A stretch of 9,123 bases of DNA, from positions 1 to 9,123 of the forward strand of contig CABXOR010000056.1 of assembly GCA_902513935.1 (NCBI GenBank), in the 5' to 3' direction. The stretch comes from an uncultured SAR324 cluster bacterium (GTDB taxonomy: Bacteria > SAR324 > NAC60-12). Of the stretch, positions 1 to 5,483 are shown piece by piece. The first letter of the stretch is position 1. Every line of letters begins with the position of its first letter. A program made the position numbers and the translations under genes. The notes under the pieces are model-generated. The model was not told the DNA's origin. It saw nothing but the letters and a program-made list of their open reading frames with translations, and made no database searches.

Positions 1-86
1 ATTACAATTTGTAAACTTATCCAAGCACCTGCTAAAAGGTAAGGAATATACTCAGTAACCTGACTGTAAATTAATGTGTAACCCAT
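1..86 (-). CDS. Polar amino acid ABC transporter permease, N-terminal fragment (runs off left edge)
   Basis: Only the first 28 codons lie in the window. Read on the minus strand from the ATG at 86-84, the protein begins MGYTLIYSQVTEYIPYLLAG and continues AWISLQIV. The pattern of a short lead, an aromatic-Pro-x-Leu-Leu-x-Gly segment, then W-(I/V)-(S/T)-L-Q is the usual start of HisM/GlnP-type inner-membrane permeases of amino acid ABC importers, just ahead of the first membrane helix. An in-frame TAG lies a few codons upstream, so this ATG is the only good start; no strong Shine-Dalgarno is seen. The identification is supported by a family-3 solute-binding protein gene on the same strand 628 bp upstream. 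The permease would carry the substrate delivered by that protein. The call rests on a short stretch plus context, not on a full domain. Confidence 0.68.
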   Translation of the reverse strand, partial: MGYTLIYSQVTEYIPYLLAGAWISLQIV

Positions 87-233
87 AAAAACATTCTACC
101 ATTGATTAATTTAGTGGGACTTTAAATGTAAAATCGCGGAATCAACTCGTGTACACATCATAATAAAGTTAACTCGGATTATAATAAAAGTAAATTAAGC
201 CGACAAGCATGAAAGGCACCAACAAGTGACTTC

Positions 234-261
234 TTGTAGCCTACTTAACCAGAATTATACT
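234..261 (+). promoter_or_regulatory. Weak sigma70-like promoter for a candidate small RNA
   Basis: TTGTAG (234-239) and TATACT (256-261) are separated by 16 nt. The -10 matches the consensus at 5 of 6 positions, the -35 only at 3 of 6. Transcription would begin near 268 and run into the terminator at 391-416. In AT-rich DNA such pairs arise by chance, so the support is mainly the terminator downstream. Confidence 0.22.
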
Positions 262-267
262 AAATGG

Positions 268-416
268 AGGTTATTTCGAAAGAAATTATTTTCAACATAA
301 GATTTCTGAATCGTCATAACTCAGAAATCATCTGCGAGCTAAAAGCGCAAACATGCATCTTGAGGTTACTGACCCAATAAAGCTCAGATTGGCCCCACAC
401 TGTGGGGCCATTTTTA
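268..416 (+). ncRNA. Candidate intergenic small RNA, about 150 nt
   Basis: A strong plus-strand intrinsic terminator (391-416) stands between two minus-strand genes with no plus-strand gene in the window to terminate, which implies a short plus-strand transcript. Within the proposed RNA is a perfect 9-bp hairpin, GATTTCTGA (301-309) with TCAGAAATC (321-329) and an 11-nt loop, then a minor TGCG/CGCA pairing (333-349). The longest plus-strand reading frame here starts at 353 and runs through the terminator hairpin, so it is unlikely to be the product. The RNA would be antisense to any read-through transcript from the binding-protein gene into the permease gene. No known RNA family was recognised. 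The 5' end is a guess; the terminator could instead end a transcript starting left of the window. Confidence 0.33.
391..416 (+). terminator. Rho-independent terminator
   Basis: GGCCCCAC (391-398) pairs perfectly with GTGGGGCC (402-409) around a 3-nt loop, giving an 8-bp GC-rich stem, followed by ATTTTTA. The T-run lies only on the plus-strand side; on the minus strand the hairpin is followed by AATCTGAGC, so it should work for plus-strand transcripts only. Confidence 0.78.
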
Positions 417-468
417 AACAGAGTAATGTGTCTGGCAGTTCATAGCTGATTGAGACTTGATGCACTAG

Positions 469-703
469 GAGTGTGGGCTCAATCGCAGTCAGTGGTTATC
501 TGCCGAGTTGGCTGTAGTTTTTGAATATCAGTTACTGACTGATTTACCACTGGGACTTCCAATTAGAAATATTTCAGCTTACTCTATGCTCAGCTAAGTT
601 GCTTAAAGCAAAGCATGATCCGCTAAAGAGTAAAGAGCGTCGAACTCAAGTTCAGCCATTCTATATAGCGAACCTATCTAATAAACTTACGAGTTACGAG
701 TAG
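469..703 (+). pseudogene. Possible decayed transposase fragment
   Basis: Two overlapping plus-strand open stretches could be read as one protein with a frameshift near 590. Frame 1 (469-597) contains QWLSAELAVVFEYQLLTDLP followed by LGLPIRNISAYSMLS; frame 2 (539-703) contains AKLLKAKHDPLKSKERRTQ. The order Leu-Ala, then L-x-x-x-(G)LP-x-R, then Ser-Met-Leu, then a basic Arg-Arg segment recalls the N-terminal half of IS5-like DDE transposases, where the set reads roughly AI..L.L...F.LPLR...G...SL......RR. No terminal repeats or catalytic triad are visible. This is a weak resemblance and could be coincidence. Confidence 0.18.
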
Positions 704-714
704 AATAGATTTAA

Positions 715-1521
715 TTAAAAATATGGTTGCGGCTGAACACTATGAACTTGTCCTATACCAAACCATTTTTTCCAAGTATCATCTACAAAACCAGATCTAT
801 GCATTGTGAATAAGGCAACATTCAACCATTGTTGTAGAGTGTGATTACCTTTTTGCACCCCTATACCACAGTACCAAGTGTCAATGGCCTTATCAACAAC
901 ATGCCATTGAACATTTTTATGTTTGTTCATTTGCTCTCCAAGAAAATCTATCACATCAACAATTGCATCTGCTCTTCCCTGTGAAATAGTTCTGATTGCG
1001 TCTGGATAATTGTCTAGCAACAGAATTTTTGCTTTAGGTAGATTTTTTTTAGCCCATGCAGCTGGCATTGTTCCTCTAACTTGAACAAGTTTAACGCTTG
1101 AACTATTCATATCCATTACAGTTTTAAAAGGTTTTTTATTTGTACTCAGGGCGCCGAAAACCTCTGTGTGTACTGGTACAGAATAATCTACAATCTTCTG
1201 TCTTTTATAGTTTCTCGTGAGTGCTCCCATTACTATATCTATTTTTCCTGTCGAAACAAACGGAATCCTATCTGGTGAACCAACCTTAACTAGTTCAAGT
1301 TTAACCCCTAACATTTCAGCAAGCTTAGCTCCAATATCAGGATCAAATCCTACCAAATCATTTTTATCATCGTATTTTGCAAGTGGGGGTAAACCTGGAT
1401 TTACGCCCATTTTTAGTACACCAGAACTTAATATCTCATCAAGTGACCTTGCATCAACTGATGCAGCCATTGATACAAAAACTGCTGAAGCTATAAACAA
1501 TTGAATAATTTTCTTAAACAT
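715..1521 (-). CDS. Polar amino acid ABC transporter, periplasmic solute-binding protein (family 3)
   Basis: 268 residues, a normal length for family-3 solute-binding proteins, which capture a polar amino acid in the periplasm and hand it to an ABC permease. Residues 1-24 are a Sec signal peptide: MFKK, a hydrophobic core, then an Ala-rich end with cleavage likely after VDA. The mature chain shows the family pattern in order: GVLKMGVNPGLPPL (34-47), LVGFDPDIGAKLAEMLG (56-72), the DRIPFVSTGKIDIVMGALTR stretch (84-103) with the Lys-Arg and VDYSVPV segment after it (106-117) that forms the ligand pocket, and DAIRTISQGRADAIVDV (174-190). The start ATG is preceded by AAAGGG about 4 nt away. It follows the EamA transporter by 249 bp, and a permease start lies 628 bp downstream. 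Substrate specificity cannot be read from the sequence. Confidence 0.93.
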   Translation of the reverse strand: MFKKIIQLFIASAVFVSMAASVDARSLDEILSSGVLKMGVNPGLPPLAKYDDKNDLVGFDPDIGAKLAEMLGVKLELVKVGSPDRIPFVSTGKIDIVMGALTRNYKRQKIVDYSVPVHTEVFGALSTNKKPFKTVMDMNSSSVKLVQVRGTMPAAWAKKNLPKAKILLLDNYPDAIRTISQGRADAIVDVIDFLGEQMNKHKNVQWHVVDKAIDTWYCGIGVQKGNHTLQQWLNVALFTMHRSGFVDDTWKKWFGIGQVHSVQPQPYF

Positions 1522-1534
1522 GATGCCCTTTAGA

Positions 1535-1555
1535 TTATTGATTAGTTAACAATAA
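1535..1555 (-). promoter_or_regulatory. Dyad upstream of the binding-protein gene (possible operator)
   Basis: TTATTG (1535-1540) and CAATAA (1550-1555) form a perfect 6-bp inverted repeat with a 9-nt spacer, 14 nt upstream of the binding-protein ATG. It contains a T-N11-A core of the sort LysR-type regulators bind, but it could equally be a chance palindrome or a leader hairpin in AT-rich DNA. No regulator gene lies in the window. Confidence 0.22.
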
Positions 1556-1770
1556 CATTTGATGGTAATAGATTAACCCGTAAAAGTCCTAAAACCTTTT
1601 CATTTCGAGCGAAGCTAAAAATTTTGCATACCCTACTTTACTAATATCTTTAAGATATTCACTAGCGAATGGAATGACTTATCGCTTGCTGCGGACTTAT
1701 TACCAGAGCATGTTAATCAATAAAATAGAATGTGTCAAGAAAAATATAATTTTAATTTAGATAATTGTAA

Positions 1771-2652
1771 TTATTTTAACTTTTGATCTCTAATCCAAAT
1801 ATAAATACCTGAAGAAACTATTACTGCAGCACCAAATATTGTTAAAAAACCGGGAGTCTCATCAAACAGGAAAAACCCCCACAAACTTCCATAGACTAGG
1901 TTCATATAAATGAAGGGAGCCAAAAAAGATGCCTCACTCAATCTGAGCGCATATATGAGCAAAAGATGTCCCAAGGCTCCAAACAAACCAAAGCCTGAAA
2001 ATACAAACAGGTCTTCCATCTTTATTGGAGTCCAATACGGAATAACCAAAATTGAAGCCAGAATTGATCCTATCAAAGAACTATATATGTAGCTAGTTCC
2101 TGCTTCTTCTCCCTGACTTAGATATCTAGTAGAAATAACAAAACTTGCGTAGCATAAAGCTGCAATTGCAGGAAAAAACATTGTAATTGCAAACACATCG
2201 GAACCCGGTCCTATAATTATTAAAGCCCCAAGCATGCCAATAATTACCCCAGCCCATCTACGAATGTCAACGTACTCTTTTAAAACAATTGCTGATAATA
2301 TAGTTACAAATATTGGGGAAACTTGAAAAATCGCGTTAACTTGTACAAGCTGCATATATTTTAAACTCGTAAAAAAAAAGTAGGTGGCAAAAAACAAAAA
2401 TGTTGACCTGAGAAGTTGAAGTTTTAAATTATTAGTAACTAAAACCTTATGCAAAATAGGAGATAAGACAAGAATACTAACCACAGTTTGACTCATATAC
2501 CTCGCCCAAACGACTTGATTCGATGGGTAAGTTTGTAACAACAATTTTGCAGTTGCATCCATCATACTAAATAATAAAATCGTTGTTAAAATGAATAAGA
2601 TACTTTTTTTACGTGGAGAAATAGTTTGAAAGTATTTTGTCATATTTAACAT
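1771..2652 (-). CDS. EamA-family (drug/metabolite transporter superfamily) inner-membrane transporter
   Basis: 293 residues, the usual size for two-repeat DMT proteins. The chain is almost wholly hydrophobic with about ten predicted membrane helices in two five-helix halves, starting near residues 18-36 and ending at 268-287. Family signs are NQVVWARY (45-52) at the second helix, the FQVSPIFVTILSAIVLKE stretch (109-126) followed by RRWAGVIIGMLGALIIIGP (131-149), and the matching end of the second repeat, FLFDETPGFLTIFGAAVIVS (261-280) then SGIYIW. Members export or import small metabolites such as amino acids or S-adenosylmethionine; the substrate here is unknown. Two nearby Met codons are possible (2652 and 2643). 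The upstream one is chosen because AAAGAA precedes it at a suitable distance. It lies upstream of the binding protein on the same strand, but the 249-bp gap makes a shared operon uncertain. Confidence 0.92.
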   Translation of the reverse strand: MLNMTKYFQTISPRKKSILFILTTILLFSMMDATAKLLLQTYPSNQVVWARYMSQTVVSILVLSPILHKVLVTNNLKLQLLRSTFLFFATYFFFTSLKYMQLVQVNAIFQVSPIFVTILSAIVLKEYVDIRRWAGVIIGMLGALIIIGPGSDVFAITMFFPAIAALCYASFVISTRYLSQGEEAGTSYIYSSLIGSILASILVIPYWTPIKMEDLFVFSGFGLFGALGHLLLIYALRLSEASFLAPFIYMNLVYGSLWGFFLFDETPGFLTIFGAAVIVSSGIYIWIRDQKLK

Positions 2653-2845
2653 AATAAGTTCTTTAAGAAGTAGGGAAAGTATTTAAGGCCCTGAAGTGCA
2701 GTGTATTGAGGAAAAGATTGAATCAGATTCTAAAGTTATTACTGCTAAAATAAGTAAATAGACATCAGAATGATGGGCACCTATTATGGACGGCAAGTAA
2801 TTTTCAGAATAAAAACAAAATTCGTAAGTAACTTATATTATAACG

Positions 2846-2900
2846 TGGAAGGAGAGATTCGAGCCCCCTAAGACCTTGCAGCCTTAACGGACTTCAAATC
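2846..2900 (-). pseudogene. tRNA-Ser-like 3'-half remnant
   Basis: Read on the minus strand, this segment aligns with the 3' half of the intact tRNA-Ser at 3500-3589. It has a GATTTGAAGTC anticodon-loop-like part (would-be anticodon TGA, also serine), a variable-arm-like AAGGCTGCAAGGTCTT, GGGGGCTCGAATCTC in place of the T arm, and a terminal CCA. The acceptor and T-stem side is about 4 nt short, the anticodon stem pairs poorly and no 5' half is found, so it cannot be a working tRNA. It has the same orientation as the intact gene, as a displaced tRNA end left by an integration event would. Confidence 0.3.
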
Positions 2901-3041
2901 TCAATGGTTGGAATAATAAAGATTAACAAGGATAATAATATCACCGTACTATAGCCTTTATCTCTTCCTGTCTTTCCCCAGTTTTTCCTAGTATTTTCCT
3001 GCTCAGTGGAACGAGATTGTAACGAGAATTTAATATTTTAA

Positions 3042-3407
3042 TTTCTTGATCCATCCCTTCAAATCTATCCAGCAAAGTTTGAACATTTCGCCGAGTATTA
3101 CTATCTGTCTATATTCTCTCTATATAATTCAGATATTATTATAGATTTATGCAGCATAGTCAATGTTCATATCTTTCTGGATCCGGTATTGGCTGCAATT
3201 ATTGCATTATCGGTAAGCATTGTCGCCTTCCTTGGGGTCATGCTTTTGTTGGGGAAAATTCCTAATCTGGTTTTGGAGAGCTCTATTCCATTTTATTCCT
3301 ATCTGGGCGGATTGTTTGTTGTCTTCATAGTTAAATTGGGGTATATAATTAATTTATACCCCCAATTATACCCCCAAATGTATGCTAGAATCAATAGAAT
3401 ATTATAG
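3042..3407 (+). pseudogene. Fragment of an unidentified hydrophobic protein
   Basis: This frame is open from 3042, after a stop codon, to a TAG at 3405-3407. There is no ATG; the first usable start is a TTG at 3189 without a Shine-Dalgarno, giving 72 residues. The part from about 3170 to 3335 reads like real membrane protein: FLDPVLAAIIALSVSIVAFL then GVMLLLGKIPNL, and later a second hydrophobic run, YLGGLFVVFIVKLG. The frame then enters the TATACCCCCAA repeat block, so its last 25 or so codons (YIINLYPQLYPQMY and on) are translated repeats. It looks like a gene piece cut at both ends. I do not recognise the family, and it could be a chance open frame. Confidence 0.25.
3334..3378. repeat. TATACCCCCAA tandem and inverted repeats
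   Basis: A 12-bp unit occurs twice in tandem, TATACCCCCAAT (3355-3366) and TATACCCCCAAA (3367-3378), differing at the last base. A third, inverted copy, AATTGGGGTATA (3334-3345), is one C/G shorter and pairs with the first direct copy across a 9-nt AT spacer. The block lies 122 nt beyond the 3' end of tRNA-Ser. From memory, GGGGGTATA-type repeats are seen between tRNA attachment sites and tyrosine-recombinase genes of tRNA-integrating islands, so these may be leftover recombinase arm sites. No recombinase gene remains here. Confidence 0.6.
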
Positions 3408-3428
3408 GAAGTTGTTGGACTATGGTAG

Positions 3429-3448
3429 GTATTTAGCCAGTTAAATAC
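3429..3448 (-). other. 7-bp stem-loop downstream of tRNA-Ser
   Basis: GTATTTA (3429-3435) and TAAATAC (3442-3448) form a perfect 7-bp AT-rich stem with a 6-nt loop, about 50 nt past the tRNA 3' end on its strand. No U-run follows on either strand, so it is not a standard intrinsic terminator. It may mark the 3' end or a processing point of the tRNA precursor. Confidence 0.3.
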
Positions 3449-3499
3449 TTAGATGGCAGGCTACAAATGTATGTTGTGGGATGTAATAAAATCTAGGTG

Positions 3500-3589
3500 T
3501 GGCGGAGAGAGAGGGATTCGAACCCTCGGTACGGTTGCCCGCACACGTGATTTCCAATCACGCACCTTCGGCCACTCGGTCACCTCTCC
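3500..3589 (-). tRNA. tRNA-Ser (anticodon GGA)
   Basis: 90 nt including an encoded CCA. On the minus strand it begins GGAGAGGTGACCGAGTGGCC. The acceptor stem GGAGAGG pairs with TCTCTCC with one G-U pair, followed by discriminator G and CCA. The anticodon arm CGTGA-TTGGAAA-TCACG gives anticodon GGA, reading UCC and UCU serine codons. The long class II variable arm is present, and the T arm GAGGG-TTCGAAT-CCCTC is perfect. It is divergent from the membrane-protein/engB pair and has integration-type debris downstream. Confidence 0.97.
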
Positions 3590-3634
3590 GCTGCAAATTT
3601 GCCCTAAAGATTCCTAGACCTTTCCAGCACATAA

Positions 3635-3663
3635 ATTTTACCTGAGGTGACCAGTCCGTGCAA
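3635..3663 (-). promoter_or_regulatory. Probable promoter of tRNA-Ser
   Basis: On the minus strand, TTGCAC (3663-3658) and TAAAAT (3640-3635) are separated by exactly 17 nt. The -10 matches the consensus at 5 of 6 positions and the -35 at 3 of 6. Transcription would start near 3628, leaving a leader of about 40 nt before the tRNA. This promoter covers the GTG at 3658 that could be taken as the start of the divergent plus-strand gene, which argues against that long start. Confidence 0.45.
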
Positions 3664-3717
3664 GCTTTTTGCAAAGCTTTAACCACCATCTTTAAGATTC
3701 TATTCTGCACTTTTACT

Positions 3718-3726
3718 TGTTATACT
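3718..3726 (+). promoter_or_regulatory. Extended -10 promoter for the membrane protein / engB pair
   Basis: TGTTATACT fits the extended -10 form TGnTATAAT with one mismatch. No good -35 is seen 17 nt upstream, as is common for extended -10 promoters. Transcription would begin near 3733, about 50 nt ahead of the preferred ATG at 3784 and well after the alternative GTG at 3658. Confidence 0.38.
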
Positions 3727-3783
3727 GTAAGAGGCTTTGTATGCTTTAGGCTAAACGTTTTACTCAAATTTTCAACAGACATT

Positions 3784-4704
3784 ATGAATTTACTAAACTA
3801 CAACCACGGTATCTCATCCTTATTCATCCTGAGTATAAGATTCTATCAAAAAAACATCATTCCAATTTTATTTTTAACTGGGGCATTGATTGCACCCGCT
3901 TTCATGATTGGTTTTGCAGGTTGGGGTGAACCGGAAAGTGTAGTTTTTTTTCTTTCTGTGCATTTATTGGAGGGGGCAATTACATTAGGTGTAATAGGTA
4001 CAGCATTCGGCAGTTATTTCCCGTCACTAGGTATATTACGGGCACTTCGTTCACCTTTAATTCTAGGGGCAGTCCATGTTGCAATCCTACAGTATCTTCT
4101 CTTTATCACAGGAGTAATGGGACTGACACTACCATTTCCTTTCAGTATTTTGGTAATTGCCATTTGGCTGGGAGGATTATTGCTGACTTCAATGGCACAA
4201 CAAGTATTTATCGTAGAAGGTATTCGGGGGATACGGGCAATGGCCAGGAGCATACAGCTGGCCCGTACAAATTTGTCACGAGTTTTTGTGGTTGTTATGA
4301 TTAGCACTCTTATGCAATTTTTTGTTTTCGCCATTCTCTTCACCTTGTTCATGCCTGACTTGAATTTAAACATTGATTCGAATGACAATGAAGCAGTACC
4401 TTTATTACTCTCAGAAATTTTGAGTGATCCGGGGATTCACACGGCAATCCGCTGGGCTCAATATTTGGCATCCCTGCTGTTCTATCCTTTTGCATCATTA
4501 GTGACGACCTTCCTCTATTTTGATCTGGCTCAACGTCAGCAAGTACTGAATATGGATCATCTCGCCAAATTCTCAAACCAATTCTTCGGGACTCCGCTTG
4601 CAGGGACAGCAGAACCTGCAAGTCAAGCAGAAGAGGAAGTAGTTGAACCTTCTGAAGTCGAAATCCTTGATCCGGATTCGTCTGAGGAAGAGAAAGAGAA
4701 ATGA
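3784..4704 (+). CDS. Polytopic inner-membrane protein with acidic C-terminal tail, unknown function
   Basis: 306 residues from the ATG at 3784. It has about six membrane helices (roughly 25-45, 52-75, 92-115, 120-140, 165-190, 222-246) and ends in a hydrophilic, strongly acidic tail (278-306, rich in Glu). The N-terminal ILSIRFYQKNIIPILFLTGA and the GIRGIRAMARSIQLARTNLS segment before the fifth helix resemble the layout of bacterial proteins with a glycerophosphodiesterase-type membrane domain (YciC/DUF975-like: 'fryykkN' lead and 'A...S..l.r.n..rvf' loop). That resemblance is by eye only. A GTG at 3658 with a GAGGTGA upstream would add 42 residues. I reject it because the extension is Cys-rich and unlike the rest, overlaps the tRNA promoter and precedes the likely transcription start. 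The ATG lacks a clear Shine-Dalgarno. The stop overlaps the engB start (ATGA), so the two are translationally coupled. Confidence 0.78.
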   Translation: MNLLNYNHGISSLFILSIRFYQKNIIPILFLTGALIAPAFMIGFAGWGEPESVVFFLSVHLLEGAITLGVIGTAFGSYFPSLGILRALRSPLILGAVHVAILQYLLFITGVMGLTLPFPFSILVIAIWLGGLLLTSMAQQVFIVEGIRGIRAMARSIQLARTNLSRVFVVVMISTLMQFFVFAILFTLFMPDLNLNIDSNDNEAVPLLLSEILSDPGIHTAIRWAQYLASLLFYPFASLVTTFLYFDLAQRQQVLNMDHLAKFSNQFFGTPLAGTAEPASQAEEEVVEPSEVEILDPDSSEEEKEK

Positions 4705-5270
4705 AAATCCATTCTGCTGAATTTATCCTTAGCGCTGCCTCTCCATGGCAATTCCCCGTCCCTTCACTTCCTGAAATTGCCTTTGCCGGTCGTTCAAACG
4801 TGGGGAAATCCACGCTTATAAACTCACTGCTCAACCGCAAAAAACTGGTTAAAACCAGCTCTACTCCTGGGAAAACGCAGTTGATTAATTTTTTTAAGAT
4901 CAATGATGAATTTTATTTTGTTGACCTACCCGGATATGGTTTTGCAAAGGTTCCTGAAAATGTCAGCAAACAATGGCAGCGCCTGATTGAAGCTTATTTG
5001 CAGGAGCGTGAAACACTGCGGAATGTAGTGCTGATTGTAGACAGCAGACATAAGCCGACCGCACAGGATCGGCAGCTCAAGGAGTGGTTGGACTATTATC
5101 AGCGTCCTGTCATGATTGTGGCCAGTAAAATTGACAAATTAAGACGCGGCCAGATTCAAAAACACTTGAAACAAATTAAACAAGATCTCTCTCTCGATAA
5201 AACACCGTTGGCGCACTCCTCTTTAGAAAAAGGGAGACGCGAAGAAATATGGAATAATTTGTGGCCTTAA
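4701..5270 (+). CDS. engB: Ribosome biogenesis GTPase EngB (YihA/YsxC)
   Basis: 189 residues, close to the family's usual 190-210. It is a cytoplasmic TRAFAC GTPase needed for late large-subunit (50S) assembly in bacteria where it has been studied. All G motifs are visible in order: G1 GRSNVGKS (30-37), the TPGKTQ switch I segment with the G2 Thr (55-60), G3 DLPG followed by YGFAK (75-83), G4 SKID (142-145, where TKxD or NKxD is more usual) and G5 around HSSLEKGR (172-179). The N-terminal PEIAFAGRSNVGKS and the LVKTSSTPGKTQ linker are typical of EngB rather than Era or Der. Its ATG overlaps the stop of the upstream membrane-protein gene in ATGA, and a purine-rich AAGAGAAAGAGAA precedes it. 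Downstream it converges with ndk. No clear terminator is seen after its stop. Confidence 0.96.
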   Translation: MKIHSAEFILSAASPWQFPVPSLPEIAFAGRSNVGKSTLINSLLNRKKLVKTSSTPGKTQLINFFKINDEFYFVDLPGYGFAKVPENVSKQWQRLIEAYLQERETLRNVVLIVDSRHKPTAQDRQLKEWLDYYQRPVMIVASKIDKLRRGQIQKHLKQIKQDLSLDKTPLAHSSLEKGRREEIWNNLWP

Positions 5271-5483
5271 AGACGTAGTTATAATTTTTCTAAGGGCGGA
5301 ACGTAAACCGGCCATATCGTTTTTGCCTGCAATAGTATCAGAACTAGAAAGATATTAATCTTCATATAAAACTAATATTAGCGGGTCATATCGACTGAAG
5401 TTAGAAATCTGATAATTCGTTGATATCATAAAAGACCCCTTACAAACGTTCGGAATGTCACGATATATCACATGATTGTCGAG

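Larger units (their letters stand above)
87..714. other. 628-bp gap inside the amino acid importer locus
   Basis: This stretch separates the binding-protein gene from the permease, which in most such operons are nearly adjacent. It contains no intact gene. It holds a weak plus-strand promoter, two clear hairpins (301-329 and the terminator at 391-416) and a possible transposase remnant (469-703), each listed separately. I see nothing supportable at 87-230 or 417-468. No minus-strand terminator is obvious just beyond the binding-protein stop codon at 715, so read-through toward the permease is possible. Confidence 0.6.
2653..3499. other. 847-bp gene-poor stretch downstream of tRNA-Ser
   Basis: No intact gene was found. 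The stretch contains a tRNA-Ser-like 3' fragment (2846-2900), an open frame for a hydrophobic polypeptide (3042-3407, plus), a helix-rich micro-frame on the other strand (2941-3108, minus), tandem and inverted TATACCCCCAA repeats (3334-3378) and a 7-bp hairpin (3429-3448). Nothing supportable was seen at 2653-2845. Position next to a tRNA 3' end and broken pieces of sequence together suggest remains of an integrated element. Confidence 0.5.

Noticed and set aside
353..445. 30-codon plus-strand frame starting MHLEVTDPIKLRLAPHCGAI
   Set aside because: It translates straight through the terminator hairpin and has no Shine-Dalgarno, so a peptide product is unlikely.
1217..1504. Plus-strand 95-codon frame
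   Set aside because: Lies wholly inside the well-supported binding-protein gene on the other strand and has no family features.
1643..1659. AATATCTT-T-AAGATATT palindrome
   Set aside because: A short AT-only palindrome in AT-rich DNA, far from start or stop codons; not distinguishable from chance.
1910..2092. Plus-strand 60-codon frame
   Set aside because: Antisense shadow of the EamA transporter gene.
3662..3679. AAGCTTT/AAAGCTT hairpin as a terminator
   Set aside because: No gene ends just before it on either strand and no T-run follows it; it lies in the divergent promoter region.
3658..3783. 42-residue N-terminal extension of the membrane protein from GTG
   Set aside because: Cys-rich, unlike the rest of the protein; overlaps the tRNA-Ser promoter and precedes the likely plus-strand transcription start.
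4014..4903. Two minus-strand frames (4014-4388 and 4349-4903)
   Set aside because: Antisense to the membrane protein and engB, whose motifs are clear; the translations show no domain.
5285..5325. Possible engB terminator (GGgCGG ... CCGgCC)
   Set aside because: The stem has a central G-G mismatch and the T-run comes about 7 nt after the stem, too far for a convincing intrinsic terminator.
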